From: Actinophytocola sp044466355
GTDB lineage: Bacteria; Actinomycetota; Actinomycetes; Mycobacteriales; Pseudonocardiaceae
Reading direction: 5' to 3'
Assembly (NCBI RefSeq): GCF_044466355.1
Contig: NZ_JBITMQ010000002.1
Coordinates: 186,001 to 250,000 of the forward strand
Length of the DNA stretch: 64,000 bases
Shown here in pieces: positions 33,906 to 42,274 of the stretch. Numbering within the stretch: the stretch's first letter is position 1; every line of letters begins with the position of its first letter. A program made the translations under genes and the position numbers. A model generated the notes under the pieces. That model had not been told where the DNA came from and did not search any database. It saw nothing but the letters and a program-made list of their open reading frames with translations.

Positions 33906-34201
33906 GTGTGCGCGTCAAGCTGCCCACCCACCTGCGGCGTCTCGCGGGCGTCGACGGCGAGGTGCGCGTCGACGTCGACGAGGAGGTCACGACGGCCACG
34001 GTGCTCACGGCGCTGGAGACGCGCTATCCCGTGCTGCGCGGCACCATCCGCGACACCGCGACCGGCCGCAGGCGGGCCTTCGTCCGGTACTTCGCGTGCG
34101 AGGAGGACCTCTCGCACGACCCGCCCGGCAAGCCGCTGCCCGCCCGCGTGGCGGACGGCTCCGAACCGTTCCTGGTGGTGGGTTCGATGGCGGGCGGCTG
34201 A
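33902..34201 (+). CDS. MoaD/ThiS-like ubiquitin-fold protein ending in Gly-Gly
   Basis: 99 residues (VRVKLPTHLRRLAGVDGEVR ... EPFLVVGSMAGG). Length, the beta-grasp pattern and the terminal GG, the residue that carries a thiocarboxylate in MoaD/ThiS, identify the family. The GTG overlaps the stop of the propeller gene, so the two are made together. No E1-like activating enzyme or molybdopterin/thiamine gene is nearby. Role unknown. Confidence 0.78.
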   Translation: MSVRVKLPTHLRRLAGVDGEVRVDVDEEVTTATVLTALETRYPVLRGTIRDTATGRRRAFVRYFACEEDLSHDPPGKPLPARVADGSEPFLVVGSMAGG

Positions 34202-34206
34202 CCCGG

Positions 34207-35103
34207 TCAGGCGCGCACGCGTGGCGGCAGCCGGCGTTCGACGCCGTAGGGCTGCAGGTGCCGCGCGAGCGGACCGGCGAACGCGTCGGCCAGTGACGCC
34301 GGGGTCCACCCGGCGGCGGTCACGTGCGGGTGGTCGGCGAACGCGTTCGTGGTCACCACGGACACGCGTCGCCCGTCGAAGCGGAGGAACTGGCCGGTGA
34401 TGCCCTCGGCGAGGTCGCTGAGCAGGAACGTCACGAGCGGCGCCACCGACTCGGGGGCCTTGTCCTCGATCCCGGCGAGCGGCGGTGCGTCCTGTGTGGA
34501 CGGCGCGAGGTCGCGGCCGAGTGCGTGCGCCGTCATCCGGGTCAGCGCCATCGGCGAGATCGCGTTGACGCGGATGCCCGCCGCCTCCAGGTCGAGCGCC
34601 GAGCTGTAGGTGAGCGCGGCCAGGGCGCCCTTGGTCGCGGCGTACGTCGACACGCTCGGAAACCCGAACATGCCACCGGAGGATGCGTTGACGATCGCGC
34701 CGCCGCCACCGTCCCGCATGACCGCACTCGCCGCGGCCTGGCACTGCAGCGCGCCGAGCACGTTCACCAGCACCGCCCGGCGCATGGCGTGCGGAGTCTC
34801 GTCCCACGGCCGCGCCTCGTGGTACAGCCCCGCGTTGTTGACCAGGCCGTCGAGCCTGCCGAACGCCGCCACGCAGCGGGCGACCAACGCGTCGACGGCC
34901 TCGGGGTCGCTCACGTCGTGCCCGCTGGCGACCGCGACCCCACCCGCGGCGGTGATGTCGTCGACCACGGCCCGCGCCTCGGCCTCGTCGACGTCGTTGA
35001 CCACCACCGACGCGCCCGCCGCGGCCAGGTCCAGCGCGTAGGCGCGGCCGAGCCCTCGACCGGCCCCGGTCACGATGGCCGCCTTGCCGCTGAGCACACC
35101 CAT
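34207..35103 (-). CDS. short-chain dehydrogenase/reductase
   Basis: 298 residues from ATG 35103 (GGAG 5-6 bases upstream). Classical SDR: TGAGRGLG cofactor loop, NNAG, catalytic Ser in NASSGG, YAATK (Tyr-x-x-x-Lys). The C-terminal extension (about residues 230-298) is longer than the basic SDR core. It resembles enzymes with 3-oxoacyl or hydroxyacyl substrates of the MaoC/peroxisomal type, but this is not specific. A 24-bp palindrome (35117-35140) lies directly upstream. Confidence 0.85.
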   Translation of the reverse strand: MGVLSGKAAIVTGAGRGLGRAYALDLAAAGASVVVNDVDEAEARAVVDDITAAGGVAVASGHDVSDPEAVDALVARCVAAFGRLDGLVNNAGLYHEARPWDETPHAMRRAVLVNVLGALQCQAAASAVMRDGGGGAIVNASSGGMFGFPSVSTYAATKGALAALTYSSALDLEAAGIRVNAISPMALTRMTAHALGRDLAPSTQDAPPLAGIEDKAPESVAPLVTFLLSDLAEGITGQFLRFDGRRVSVVTTNAFADHPHVTAAGWTPASLADAFAGPLARHLQPYGVERRLPPRVRA

Positions 35104-35116
35104 CACGACTCCGATC

Positions 35117-35140
35117 GTCAACGTCTGCGTAGATGTTGAC
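35117..35140. promoter_or_regulatory. 24-bp palindromic operator upstream of the SDR gene
   Basis: GTCAAC (35117-35122) and GTTGAC (35135-35140) are perfect inverted ends. The intervening 12 bases are symmetric except for two purine/pyrimidine-swap pairs, giving 20 of 24 symmetric positions. The minus-strand GTTGAC half could double as a -35. Size and symmetry fit a TetR- or GntR-type site; no such gene is adjacent. Confidence 0.5.
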
Positions 35141-35158
35141 AACAGGACGGGTGCGGCG

Positions 35159-36193
35159 TCAAGACACCCGCTCGTGCAGCCGCCACGCGGTGAGGGCGAG
35201 CCGCGCCCGGGTCAGGCCCGCGGGCCCGGTCAGCTCGATCCCCAGCGACTGCCCGACCTGTTCGAGCCGACGGGCGACGCTCGTGTGGTGCAGGTGCAGC
35301 AGGTCCGCGGCGCGGCGCAGCGAGCCGGTCGCGCAGTAGGCGTCGAGCGTGTCGAGGTCGTTCCCGGTCAGGCGGCCGATCGCCGCCACGTCGGCGTTGC
35401 CGCGGACGGTTTCCGGGGGCACGTGTGCCAGCAACGCCAGGGCGCCCAGCCGTTCGTACTCGACGACCGGCTGGCGTGCGGTGGCGAACCGCAACGCGGT
35501 GCGCGCCTCCTGCCACGAGCGGTCGGGGCTGGCCGCGACGCCGATGCCCGCCCGCACCCCCGCCGGGAACCGCGCCGGGTCCATCGTGGTGGCCAGGATG
35601 ACGCCGACGTCGGCCAGTGGCGCCGCCTTCACCGGGCGGCCGGGGCAGATCAGGCCGCCGACCTGGTCGAGGGGCAGGTCCGCCCGCACGGCCGCCACGC
35701 GGATCGGGAGGTCGGCGGCGAACCCGAGCAGCCGCAACGCCCGGTGGCGCGCCGCCTCGTCGCTGTCGCCGCTGATCGCCAGTTCGACCAGCGCCGGGTC
35801 GGCCATCGTGGTGCGGGCCGGGCCGTACCGCTCGACGACCGCGGCCGCCGCGATGGCGAGCCGGTCCAGCACCACCTCGTCGAGCAGACCGCACGCGTCC
35901 GGTCGTTCCAGCCACGCGGTGCCGATCTCCTCGTCGTCGAGCGTGATCGGCACCGTCAGGGACGGCGTCCTCGGCGGGTCGGTCGCCGCCGTGCCGTGTG
36001 GCGAGTAGCGGATCACGCGGCCGGTGCCGTGCAGGCGGAGACCCACCACGCACTCCGCGAGACCGGCCGACGACCGCGCCAGCGCCGGCAGGTCCACCCG
36101 CCTGCGCATGAGCGTGTCGTAGAACATCACCACCCGGAGCGCGCCCTCGACGTGTGTGTCCAGCTGCGACAACCGCTCGGCCAGTGCCTCCAT
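35159..36193 (-). CDS. PucR/CdaR-type transcriptional regulator
   Basis: 344 residues. A variable N-terminal sensory part is followed by a central GGDEF-like/CdaR region and the C-terminal PucR helix-turn-helix (YCATGSLRRAADLLHLHHTS, then VARRLEQV). Such regulators act on catabolic or secondary-metabolite genes. ATG 36193 lies 6 bases after minus-strand TATCCT, so it is probably leaderless. It diverges from the esterase-ABC operon (94 bases) and faces the same way as the SDR gene; both are plausible targets. Confidence 0.83.
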   Translation of the reverse strand: MEALAERLSQLDTHVEGALRVVMFYDTLMRRRVDLPALARSSAGLAECVVGLRLHGTGRVIRYSPHGTAATDPPRTPSLTVPITLDDEEIGTAWLERPDACGLLDEVVLDRLAIAAAAVVERYGPARTTMADPALVELAISGDSDEAARHRALRLLGFAADLPIRVAAVRADLPLDQVGGLICPGRPVKAAPLADVGVILATTMDPARFPAGVRAGIGVAASPDRSWQEARTALRFATARQPVVEYERLGALALLAHVPPETVRGNADVAAIGRLTGNDLDTLDAYCATGSLRRAADLLHLHHTSVARRLEQVGQSLGIELTGPAGLTRARLALTAWRLHERVS

Positions 36194-36199
36194 GTCCGC

Positions 36200-36205
36200 A
36201 GGATA
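36200..36205 (-). promoter_or_regulatory. leaderless -10 hexamer for the PucR-type regulator gene
   Basis: Minus-strand TATCCT ends 6 bases before ATG 36193. Confidence 0.5.
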
Positions 36206-36274
36206 GCGACGATCGGTGCGCGAACCGGCCGGCATGCGCGACGCGTGGCGGACGACCTCGACGGCGGCGGTCGC

Positions 36275-36280
36275 CAGGAT
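36275..36280 (+). promoter_or_regulatory. leaderless -10 hexamer for the esterase operon
   Basis: CAGGAT ends 7 bases before ATG 36288. Confidence 0.35.
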
Positions 36281-36287
36281 GGTCGGC

Positions 36288-37184
36288 ATGGATCCGGAAC
36301 TCGAAGCGTTCGTCCCGCTGTTCCCGAAGGCCGATCTGGCCGACCCGGTCAGCTCGCGCGAGATGTTGGCCGGGCTGGCCGTCTCCGTGCCCGCCCCGGA
36401 CGTGTCGGGCATGACGGTCGAGGACGTCATGGTGCCCGCCGACCCGGCGGTGCCGGTACGGATCTACCGGCCACAGGAGGCGCACGGCGCCATCGTCTGG
36501 CTGCACGGCGGCGGTTTCGTCATGGGCACCGTGGACACCGAACACCCGTGGGCCGCGCGGCTCGCGGACCTGTCGGGCGCGGTCGTCATCTCCGTCGGCT
36601 ACCGCCTGGCACCCGAGAACCCGTTCCCGGCCGCGTTCGACGACGCCTACGCGGTGCTGAGCTGGGCCGTCGACCACGCTGCAGAGCTGGGTGTCGACCC
36701 GGAACGCGTCGCCGTCGGCGGGCACAGCGCGGGCGGCGGGCTCGCCGCCGGTGTGGCGTTGAAGGCCCGCGACGAGCAGGGCCCGCGGATCTGCTTCCAG
36801 CTGCTCAACCAGCCGGGGCTCGACGACCGGCAGGAGTCCTGGTCGGCGCGGAACGCCATCGACACGCCGTGGATGAACCGCGACAAGGTCGCCGCGGCGT
36901 GGCGGCACTACCTCGGCGGCGCTCCGGCCACGCCGTACGCGGCACCGGCCCGCGCCGAGGACCTGTCCGGTCTGCCGCCCGCGTACGTCGGCACGGCGGA
37001 GCTGTGCCCGAACCGCGACGAGGACATCGAGTACGCGGTGCGCATGCTCCGCGCGGGGGTGTCGGTCGAGCTGCACCAGTGGGCGGGCACGTTCCACGGG
37101 TCGCAGGCCATCGTGTCCGCCGAGGTGTCGCAGCGGCAGCTCGCCGAGCTGGGCGCGGCCCTGCGCCGCGGTCTGGCCGGGTGA
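36288..37184 (+). CDS. alpha/beta hydrolase, HSL-type esterase
   Basis: 298 residues. The oxyanion motif HGGGF, the nucleophile elbow GHSAGG (Ser of GxSxG) and a C-terminal His (GTFHGSQ) identify the hormone-sensitive-lipase family of carboxylesterases. Start ATG 36288 (MDPELEAF) fits the family. ATG 36279 and a GTG at 36216 are upstream alternatives. It is the first gene of a plus-strand unit with the serine hydrolase, two ABC half-transporters, TetR and OYE genes. Confidence 0.87.
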   Translation: MDPELEAFVPLFPKADLADPVSSREMLAGLAVSVPAPDVSGMTVEDVMVPADPAVPVRIYRPQEAHGAIVWLHGGGFVMGTVDTEHPWAARLADLSGAVVISVGYRLAPENPFPAAFDDAYAVLSWAVDHAAELGVDPERVAVGGHSAGGGLAAGVALKARDEQGPRICFQLLNQPGLDDRQESWSARNAIDTPWMNRDKVAAAWRHYLGGAPATPYAAPARAEDLSGLPPAYVGTAELCPNRDEDIEYAVRMLRAGVSVELHQWAGTFHGSQAIVSAEVSQRQLAELGAALRRGLAG

Positions 37185-37191
37185 GGCGGCC

Positions 37192-38259
37192 ATGCTGAGA
37201 GCCGCTCTGGACGCCGTCCACCACGCGGGGATGCCCGGTGTCGCCGTGGAGGTCCGCGACGGTGAGCAGGTGTGGCGCGGCGCCGCCGGGGTCGCCGACC
37301 TCGAGACCGGCCGGCCCATGACGACCGACCTGCGGCTGCGCGTCGGCAGCGTCACCAAGACGTTCGTCTGCGCCGCGGTCATGCGGCAGGTGGAGCGGGG
37401 CAAGATCGACCTCGACGCGCCGGTCTCCCGCTACCTGCCGAAGCTGGTACGCGGCGATGTCGTCACGGTGCGCATGCTGATGAACCACACCAGCGGGTTC
37501 GCCGAGTACCTCCCCTACGCGTTCCCGTCGCTGCGCGGGCTGCCCACGAGCCGCGAGGTCTCGGCGGCGAGCATCGACCAGCACCGGTTCCGGCGGTGCG
37601 ACCCGGCCGAACTGATCGAACTGGGGCTCGCGGCCCCCGCCGGGAACGAGCCCGGCGGCACCCCGGGCACCTACTCCAACACGAACTACCTGCTCGTCGG
37701 GCAGCTGCTGGCGGCGGTCACCGGCGTCGGCGCCGAGGAGTACGTCACCCGTGACGTCATCGAGCGCGCCGGACTCGAACACACCTGGTTCCCGGAGGGA
37801 CCGGAGATCGGCCAGCCACGCCCCCGCATGTACGAGGCGCTGTTCGGGGTGATCGACCCGCCGCAGGACTACAGCGTCTACGACATGTCGTGGGCGGGGC
37901 CCGCCGCCTCGCTGGTGTCGACCCTCGCGGACCTCAACCGGTTCATGGGGCTGCTGTTCGGCGGCGAGGTCGTGACGGCGGCGTCGCTCGCGCAGATGCG
38001 GCGGACCGCACCCGTGATCAGCCAGGTGGGCGAGAAGATCGACTACGGCCTCGGCCTGCGGCGGTCCACGCTCCCCGACGGCCGGACCGTGTGGGTCAGC
38101 GACGGCACGGTGTGGGGCGCCGGGGCCACGGCGATGATCCGCGAGGACGGCTCGCGCCGGATGGCGGCCGCGGTGAACCTCGTGCGCTGGCGCAGGCCGA
38201 GCCCCCTCGACGAGGCGCTCCCCGCCCTCCACACCCAGGCGATGTGCGGCGATGTCTGA
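37192..38259 (+). CDS. serine hydrolase of the class C beta-lactamase fold
   Basis: 355 residues with no signal peptide. SVTK (SxxK, Ser nucleophile), YSN (in GTYSNTNY) and a degenerate third motif near WGAGAT mark the beta-lactamase/esterase EstB/DD-peptidase fold. Being cytoplasmic, it is more likely an esterase or amidase than a resistance enzyme. It starts 8 bases after the esterase gene (GGTGAGGCGG as ribosome binding site) and overlaps the first ABC gene by 8 bases. Confidence 0.85.
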   Translation: MLRAALDAVHHAGMPGVAVEVRDGEQVWRGAAGVADLETGRPMTTDLRLRVGSVTKTFVCAAVMRQVERGKIDLDAPVSRYLPKLVRGDVVTVRMLMNHTSGFAEYLPYAFPSLRGLPTSREVSAASIDQHRFRRCDPAELIELGLAAPAGNEPGGTPGTYSNTNYLLVGQLLAAVTGVGAEEYVTRDVIERAGLEHTWFPEGPEIGQPRPRMYEALFGVIDPPQDYSVYDMSWAGPAASLVSTLADLNRFMGLLFGGEVVTAASLAQMRRTAPVISQVGEKIDYGLGLRRSTLPDGRTVWVSDGTVWGAGATAMIREDGSRRMAAAVNLVRWRRPSPLDEALPALHTQAMCGDV

Positions 38260-39976
38260 CCGGGCCGGGTTGCTCCGCCCGCACCTGCCCGGTTTCGCGA
38301 CCGTGGTCGTCCTGCAGGTGATCGGCGCCGTCGCGGGGTTGGCGCCGCTCATCGCCGTGGTCGAACTGGGCCGGGCGCTGCTGGTGCCCGGCCCGGTCGA
38401 CCACGGACGCGTCTGGTTCGCGGTCGTCGCGGGTGCGCTCGGCCTGTTCGTGCGGCTGCTGTTCACGACCGCGTCGTCGGGCGTGGGGCACCTCCTCGAC
38501 GACCGGATCCAGCTGGCGTTCCGCAGAGAGCTGGCGACCCGGCTCGGGCGCGTACCGATCGGCTGGTTCTCCCAGCGCCGGACCGGCGAGCTGGCGAAGG
38601 TGGTCGGCGAGGACGTGGGCGCCGTGCACCCGTTCATCGCCCACTCCCCCGGTGAGCTGGTCGCCGCGTTCGTGGTGCCGCTGGTGTCGCTGGCCTACCT
38701 GGTCACGATCGACTGGCGGCTCACGCTGATCACGCTCGTCCCGGTGGTGCTGGCCGTCGCCGCGGTGCCCTTGCTGCTGCGGCCCGTGCGGCTGCGTGAG
38801 CAGGAGGAGTTCGACGCGGCGATGGGCCGGATCGCCGACTCGGTCGTCGAGTTCGTGCAGGGCATCGCGGTGGTCAAGGCGTTCGGCGGCGCCGGACGCG
38901 CACACGGCCGGTTCGTCACGGCCGTGGACGACTTCGTGCGCACCTTCTACCGCTGGGTGACCGGACTGGCGCCGGTCGCGGCGGCGATGCAGCTGGCGCT
39001 GTCGCCTCCGTTCGTGCTGCTGGTCGTGCTCGTCGGCGGCGCGGCGCTGATCACCGGTGGTGGCTTGGCCCCCGCCGACCTGCTGCCCTTCCTGCTGCTG
39101 GGGCTCGGCCTCACCGCGCCGGTCGCCGCGCTCGGCCACGGGTTCGACGACCTGCAGGCGGCCCGGCGCGCGGTCGGCCGGATCCGGGCGGTGCTCGACG
39201 TTCCGCCGCTGCCGGAGCCGGCGCACCCCGTCACACCCGAGGGCCACCGGGTGGAGCTGCGGGACGTCCGGTTCGGCTACGACGAAGGGCACGAGGTGCT
39301 GCGCGGTGTCGACCTGGTGCTCGAACCGGGCACGGTCACCGCGGTCGTCGGCCCGTCGGGCAGCGGGAAGTCCACACTGGTCCGGCTGCTCCCGCGGTTC
39401 TTCGACCCCACGCACGGCTCGGTCTCGATCGGCGGTGCCGACCTGCGCTCGATGGGCGGCGGGCAGCTGCACCGGCTGGTGTCGTTCGTGTTCCAGGACG
39501 TGCGACTGCTGCGCGCGTCGGTCGCCGACAACATCGCACTGGCGGTGCCGCGGGCCGGCCACGACGACGTGGTCCGGGCGGCCCGGCTCGCACAGATCCA
39601 CGACCGGATCCTTGAGCTGCCGCACGGCTACGACACGGTGCTCGGCGACGACATCACGCTCTCGGGTGGCGAGGCGCAGCGGATCTCCCTCGCACGCGCG
39701 CTGCTCGCCGACACCCCGGTGCTGGTGCTCGACGAGGCGACGGCGTTCGCCGACCCGCGGACCGAACACGCGGTGCGCCGGGCACTCGCGACGCTCGGGG
39801 GCGACCGGACGATCCTCGTCATCGCGCACCGGTTGGAGACCGTCGCCGACGCCGACACCGTCGTGGTGCTGGCGGACGGCGTGATCGCCGAGCGCGGCAG
39901 ACCTGCCGAACTGCTGGCACGAGACGGGAGGTTCGCCGCGTTCTGGCGATCCCACGCAGGAGGCGACGTCCGATGA
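38252..39976 (+). CDS. ABC half-transporter A (IrtA/YbtP-like)
   Basis: 574 residues: an exporter-type membrane domain (six helices, about 1-310) and an ATPase domain with Walker A GPSGSGKST, signature LSGGEAQRISLARAL, Walker B VLVLDEAT and H-loop IAHR. The membrane part (PIGWFSQRRTGELAKVVGED, AVHPFIAHSP) resembles the IrtAB/YbtPQ subgroup, which have exporter folds but import ferric siderophores. It overlaps the partner gene by 4 bases (ATGA), so a heterodimer is expected. Confidence 0.87.
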   Translation: MSDRAGLLRPHLPGFATVVVLQVIGAVAGLAPLIAVVELGRALLVPGPVDHGRVWFAVVAGALGLFVRLLFTTASSGVGHLLDDRIQLAFRRELATRLGRVPIGWFSQRRTGELAKVVGEDVGAVHPFIAHSPGELVAAFVVPLVSLAYLVTIDWRLTLITLVPVVLAVAAVPLLLRPVRLREQEEFDAAMGRIADSVVEFVQGIAVVKAFGGAGRAHGRFVTAVDDFVRTFYRWVTGLAPVAAAMQLALSPPFVLLVVLVGGAALITGGGLAPADLLPFLLLGLGLTAPVAALGHGFDDLQAARRAVGRIRAVLDVPPLPEPAHPVTPEGHRVELRDVRFGYDEGHEVLRGVDLVLEPGTVTAVVGPSGSGKSTLVRLLPRFFDPTHGSVSIGGADLRSMGGGQLHRLVSFVFQDVRLLRASVADNIALAVPRAGHDDVVRAARLAQIHDRILELPHGYDTVLGDDITLSGGEAQRISLARALLADTPVLVLDEATAFADPRTEHAVRRALATLGGDRTILVIAHRLETVADADTVVVLADGVIAERGRPAELLARDGRFAAFWRSHAGGDVR

Positions 39977-41673
39977 TCCGCATGCTGCTGCGCGTACTGG
40001 GCCACGAGTACGCGGGACCGGTGCGCCGCACCGTCGCACTGATGACCACGACCGCGATCGTCGAGGGGCTGTCGTACGCGCTGCTCGTGCCGGTGCTGCG
40101 GGCGCTGCTCGGCAGCACACCGGGCGACGCGTGGCCGCCGTTGATCGCGTTCGGCGCCGCGGTAGCCGGGTACGCCGTGTTGCGTTACGTCAGCGACCTG
40201 GCCGGATTCCGCGCGGGAACGACGTTGCTGCACGGCATGTTCCACCGCTTCGGCGACCACCTGGCCCGGCTGCCGATCGGCTGGTACAGCCCGGCGCGGG
40301 TCGGGGAGCTGTCGGTGCTCGCGGGCAGCGGCGTCCTGAACGCGATGGGCGTGATCGCGCACCTGCTGGCGCCGTTCATCGCCGCGTGCGTGACCCCGTT
40401 GACGATCGTCGTCGTGATGCTCGCCCACGACTGGCGGATGGGCCTCGCCGCACTGGCGGCCGCCCCGGTGGTCGCGGCGATCCAGGTGTGGACGAGCCGG
40501 TCGACGTCCGCCGCCGACGCGGCACGCGCAGAACGCGAGCACGAGGCGACCGGCCGGGTGATCGAGTACCTGCGGGCCCAGCCGGTGCTGCGGGCGGGCG
40601 GCCGGACGACGGAACGGTTCCGCCTGCTCGACGACGCGCTGCGCGACCTGCGTCGGGCGTCGCGCCGGACGGTCGTGTCGGCGCTGCCGGGCGCGGTGGG
40701 GCTGGCGTTCGTGGTGCAGGCGATGTTCACCGGGTTGCTGGTGCTGGGCGCGTACCTGGCGCTCGGCGGGCACATCGGCGGCGCCGAGGTCGTCGCGATC
40801 CTGGTGCTGGCCGCCCGCTGCGCGGACCCGTTGCTGTCGCTGACCGACATCGCGGGCAAGCTGCGCGGCGCCCGTGCCGAACTGACACGGCTGGACGCGG
40901 TGCTGCGCACCGAGCCGCTGCCGGCACCGCCGTCGCCGGTGCGCCCGTCGCGGCACGACCTGGAGTTCGACGCGGTCGGCTTCCGTGCGCTCGAGGACGT
41001 GTCGCTGACCGTGCGGGAAGGACAGCGGCTGGCGGTGGTCGGCCCGTCCGGCGCGGGCAAGAGCACGCTGCTGGCTTTGGTGGCGCGGTTCCACGACGTG
41101 TCCTCGGGCGCGGTGCGCGTGGGTGGCGTGGACGTGCGCGCCATGGCCGCCGAGGACCTGATGTCGAGGATCGCGTTCGTGTTCCAGGACGTGTACCTGT
41201 TCGACGGGACCATCGAGGAGAACGTGCGCCTCGGCCGCCCGGACGCCGACGACGAGGCGGTCCGCGCGGCGGCGACCGCGGCCCGGCTGGACGAGGTGGT
41301 CGACCGACTGCCAGATGGCTGGTCGACGACCGTCGGCGAGGGCGGCGCGCTGCTGTCGGGCGGGGAACGCCAGCGGGTGTCGATCGCCCGGGCGTTGCTG
41401 AGGGACGCGCCGATCGTGTTGCTGGACGAGGTCACCTCGGCCCTGGACCCGGCGAACGAGGCGGCGGTCCACGAGGGCGTCGAACGCCTGGCGGCCGGCC
41501 GGACCGTGGTGATGGTGGCGCACCGGCTGCGCGCGGTCCAGCGCGCGGACCGCGTCGCGTTCCTCGACGACGGGCGGATCGTGGCACAGGGCACCCACGA
41601 GGAGCTACTCGGGCGGGACGGCCGCTACGCGGACTTCTGGTCCCTCACCACAGCGATCTCAATCACTGATTGA
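39973..41673 (+). CDS. ABC half-transporter B (IrtB/YbtQ-like)
   Basis: 566 residues with the same architecture as its partner: membrane domain (PIGWYSPARVGELSVLAGSG), Walker A GPSGAGKST, signature LSGGERQRVSIARAL, Walker B IVLLDEVTSALD and H-loop VAHR. Both halves keep the catalytic Glu after Walker B, so both ATP sites may work. The last codons contain a palindrome that is probably the TetR operator. Substrate unknown; a siderophore or another small peptide is likely from the subgroup, drug efflux less so. Confidence 0.87.
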   Translation: MIRMLLRVLGHEYAGPVRRTVALMTTTAIVEGLSYALLVPVLRALLGSTPGDAWPPLIAFGAAVAGYAVLRYVSDLAGFRAGTTLLHGMFHRFGDHLARLPIGWYSPARVGELSVLAGSGVLNAMGVIAHLLAPFIAACVTPLTIVVVMLAHDWRMGLAALAAAPVVAAIQVWTSRSTSAADAARAEREHEATGRVIEYLRAQPVLRAGGRTTERFRLLDDALRDLRRASRRTVVSALPGAVGLAFVVQAMFTGLLVLGAYLALGGHIGGAEVVAILVLAARCADPLLSLTDIAGKLRGARAELTRLDAVLRTEPLPAPPSPVRPSRHDLEFDAVGFRALEDVSLTVREGQRLAVVGPSGAGKSTLLALVARFHDVSSGAVRVGGVDVRAMAAEDLMSRIAFVFQDVYLFDGTIEENVRLGRPDADDEAVRAAATAARLDEVVDRLPDGWSTTVGEGGALLSGGERQRVSIARALLRDAPIVLLDEVTSALDPANEAAVHEGVERLAAGRTVVMVAHRLRAVQRADRVAFLDDGRIVAQGTHEELLGRDGRYADFWSLTTAISITD

Positions 41674-41680
41674 ATCACTG
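41659..41680. promoter_or_regulatory. palindromic operator before the TetR gene
   Basis: TCAATCACTGATTGA (41659-41673) is a perfect 15-bp palindrome, overlapped by a second one, TGATTGAATCA (41667-41677). AATCACTG occurs twice. It covers the stop codon of the ABC gene and ends 24 bases before the TetR start, a usual autoregulatory position. Confidence 0.6.
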
Positions 41681-41704
41681 TTGGGAATGTGGTCTGCTGG
41701 ACGG

Positions 41705-42274
41705 GTGAGCGAACTGACCGAGGCGTCGACGCGGGCCCGTCTGCTCGCCGCCGCCGAGCAGGAGCTGCTGACCGCCGGGTACGACCGGTTGTCGGTGCGG
41801 GCGGTGAACGCGGCGGCGGGCATGAACCCGGCCGCGGTGCACTACCACTTCGGGTCCAAGGAGGCGCTCGTCGCGACGCTCCTGCAGGAGCGGCTCGGCC
41901 CGCTCTGGCAGCCCCGCCTCGCCGAGCTGACCGGAACGACGTCGGTGGCCGAGCTGGTCGACGTGGTGCTCGGCCCGCTGACCGGTCTGGCGGCGGACCC
42001 GGTCGGCAGGCTGCGCCTGCACCTGCTGGCCCGGTTCGTGCTCGGCCGCCGCGCCCCGGCGTTCACGGACCGGTGGTTCGACCTTTCTCCGTGGGTCGAC
42101 CTGCTCCGGGAGGCTCGACCGGACCTGACCGTCCGGGAGGCACGCCGCCGCTGGGCGATGGCGTTCACCCTCATCCTCCACCACCACGGCGACCCGCTCG
42201 CGGACGTGCCGGCCGAGCCGACGGAGCCGGACTCGTTGCGCGCCTTCGTGATCGCGGGCCTGGACGGGCCGTGA
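41705..42274 (+). CDS. TetR-family regulator
   Basis: 189 residues. The N-terminal helix-turn-helix (LLAAAEQELLTAGYDRLSVR, AVNAAAGMNPAAVHYHFGSK) is typical; the C-terminal ligand domain is not assignable. GTG 41705 was chosen as the first codon giving a full helix 1. It is flanked by ABC transporter and OYE genes on the same strand and overlaps the latter by one base (TGATG), so it probably represses this unit. Confidence 0.87.
   Translation: MSELTEASTRARLLAAAEQELLTAGYDRLSVRAVNAAAGMNPAAVHYHFGSKEALVATLLQERLGPLWQPRLAELTGTTSVAELVDVVLGPLTGLAADPVGRLRLHLLARFVLGRRAPAFTDRWFDLSPWVDLLREARPDLTVREARRRWAMAFTLILHHHGDPLADVPAEPTEPDSLRAFVIAGLDGP

Noticed and set aside
37192..38259. Beta-lactam resistance enzyme
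   Set aside because: The protein has the serine beta-lactamase fold but no signal peptide, a weak third motif and esterase neighbours.
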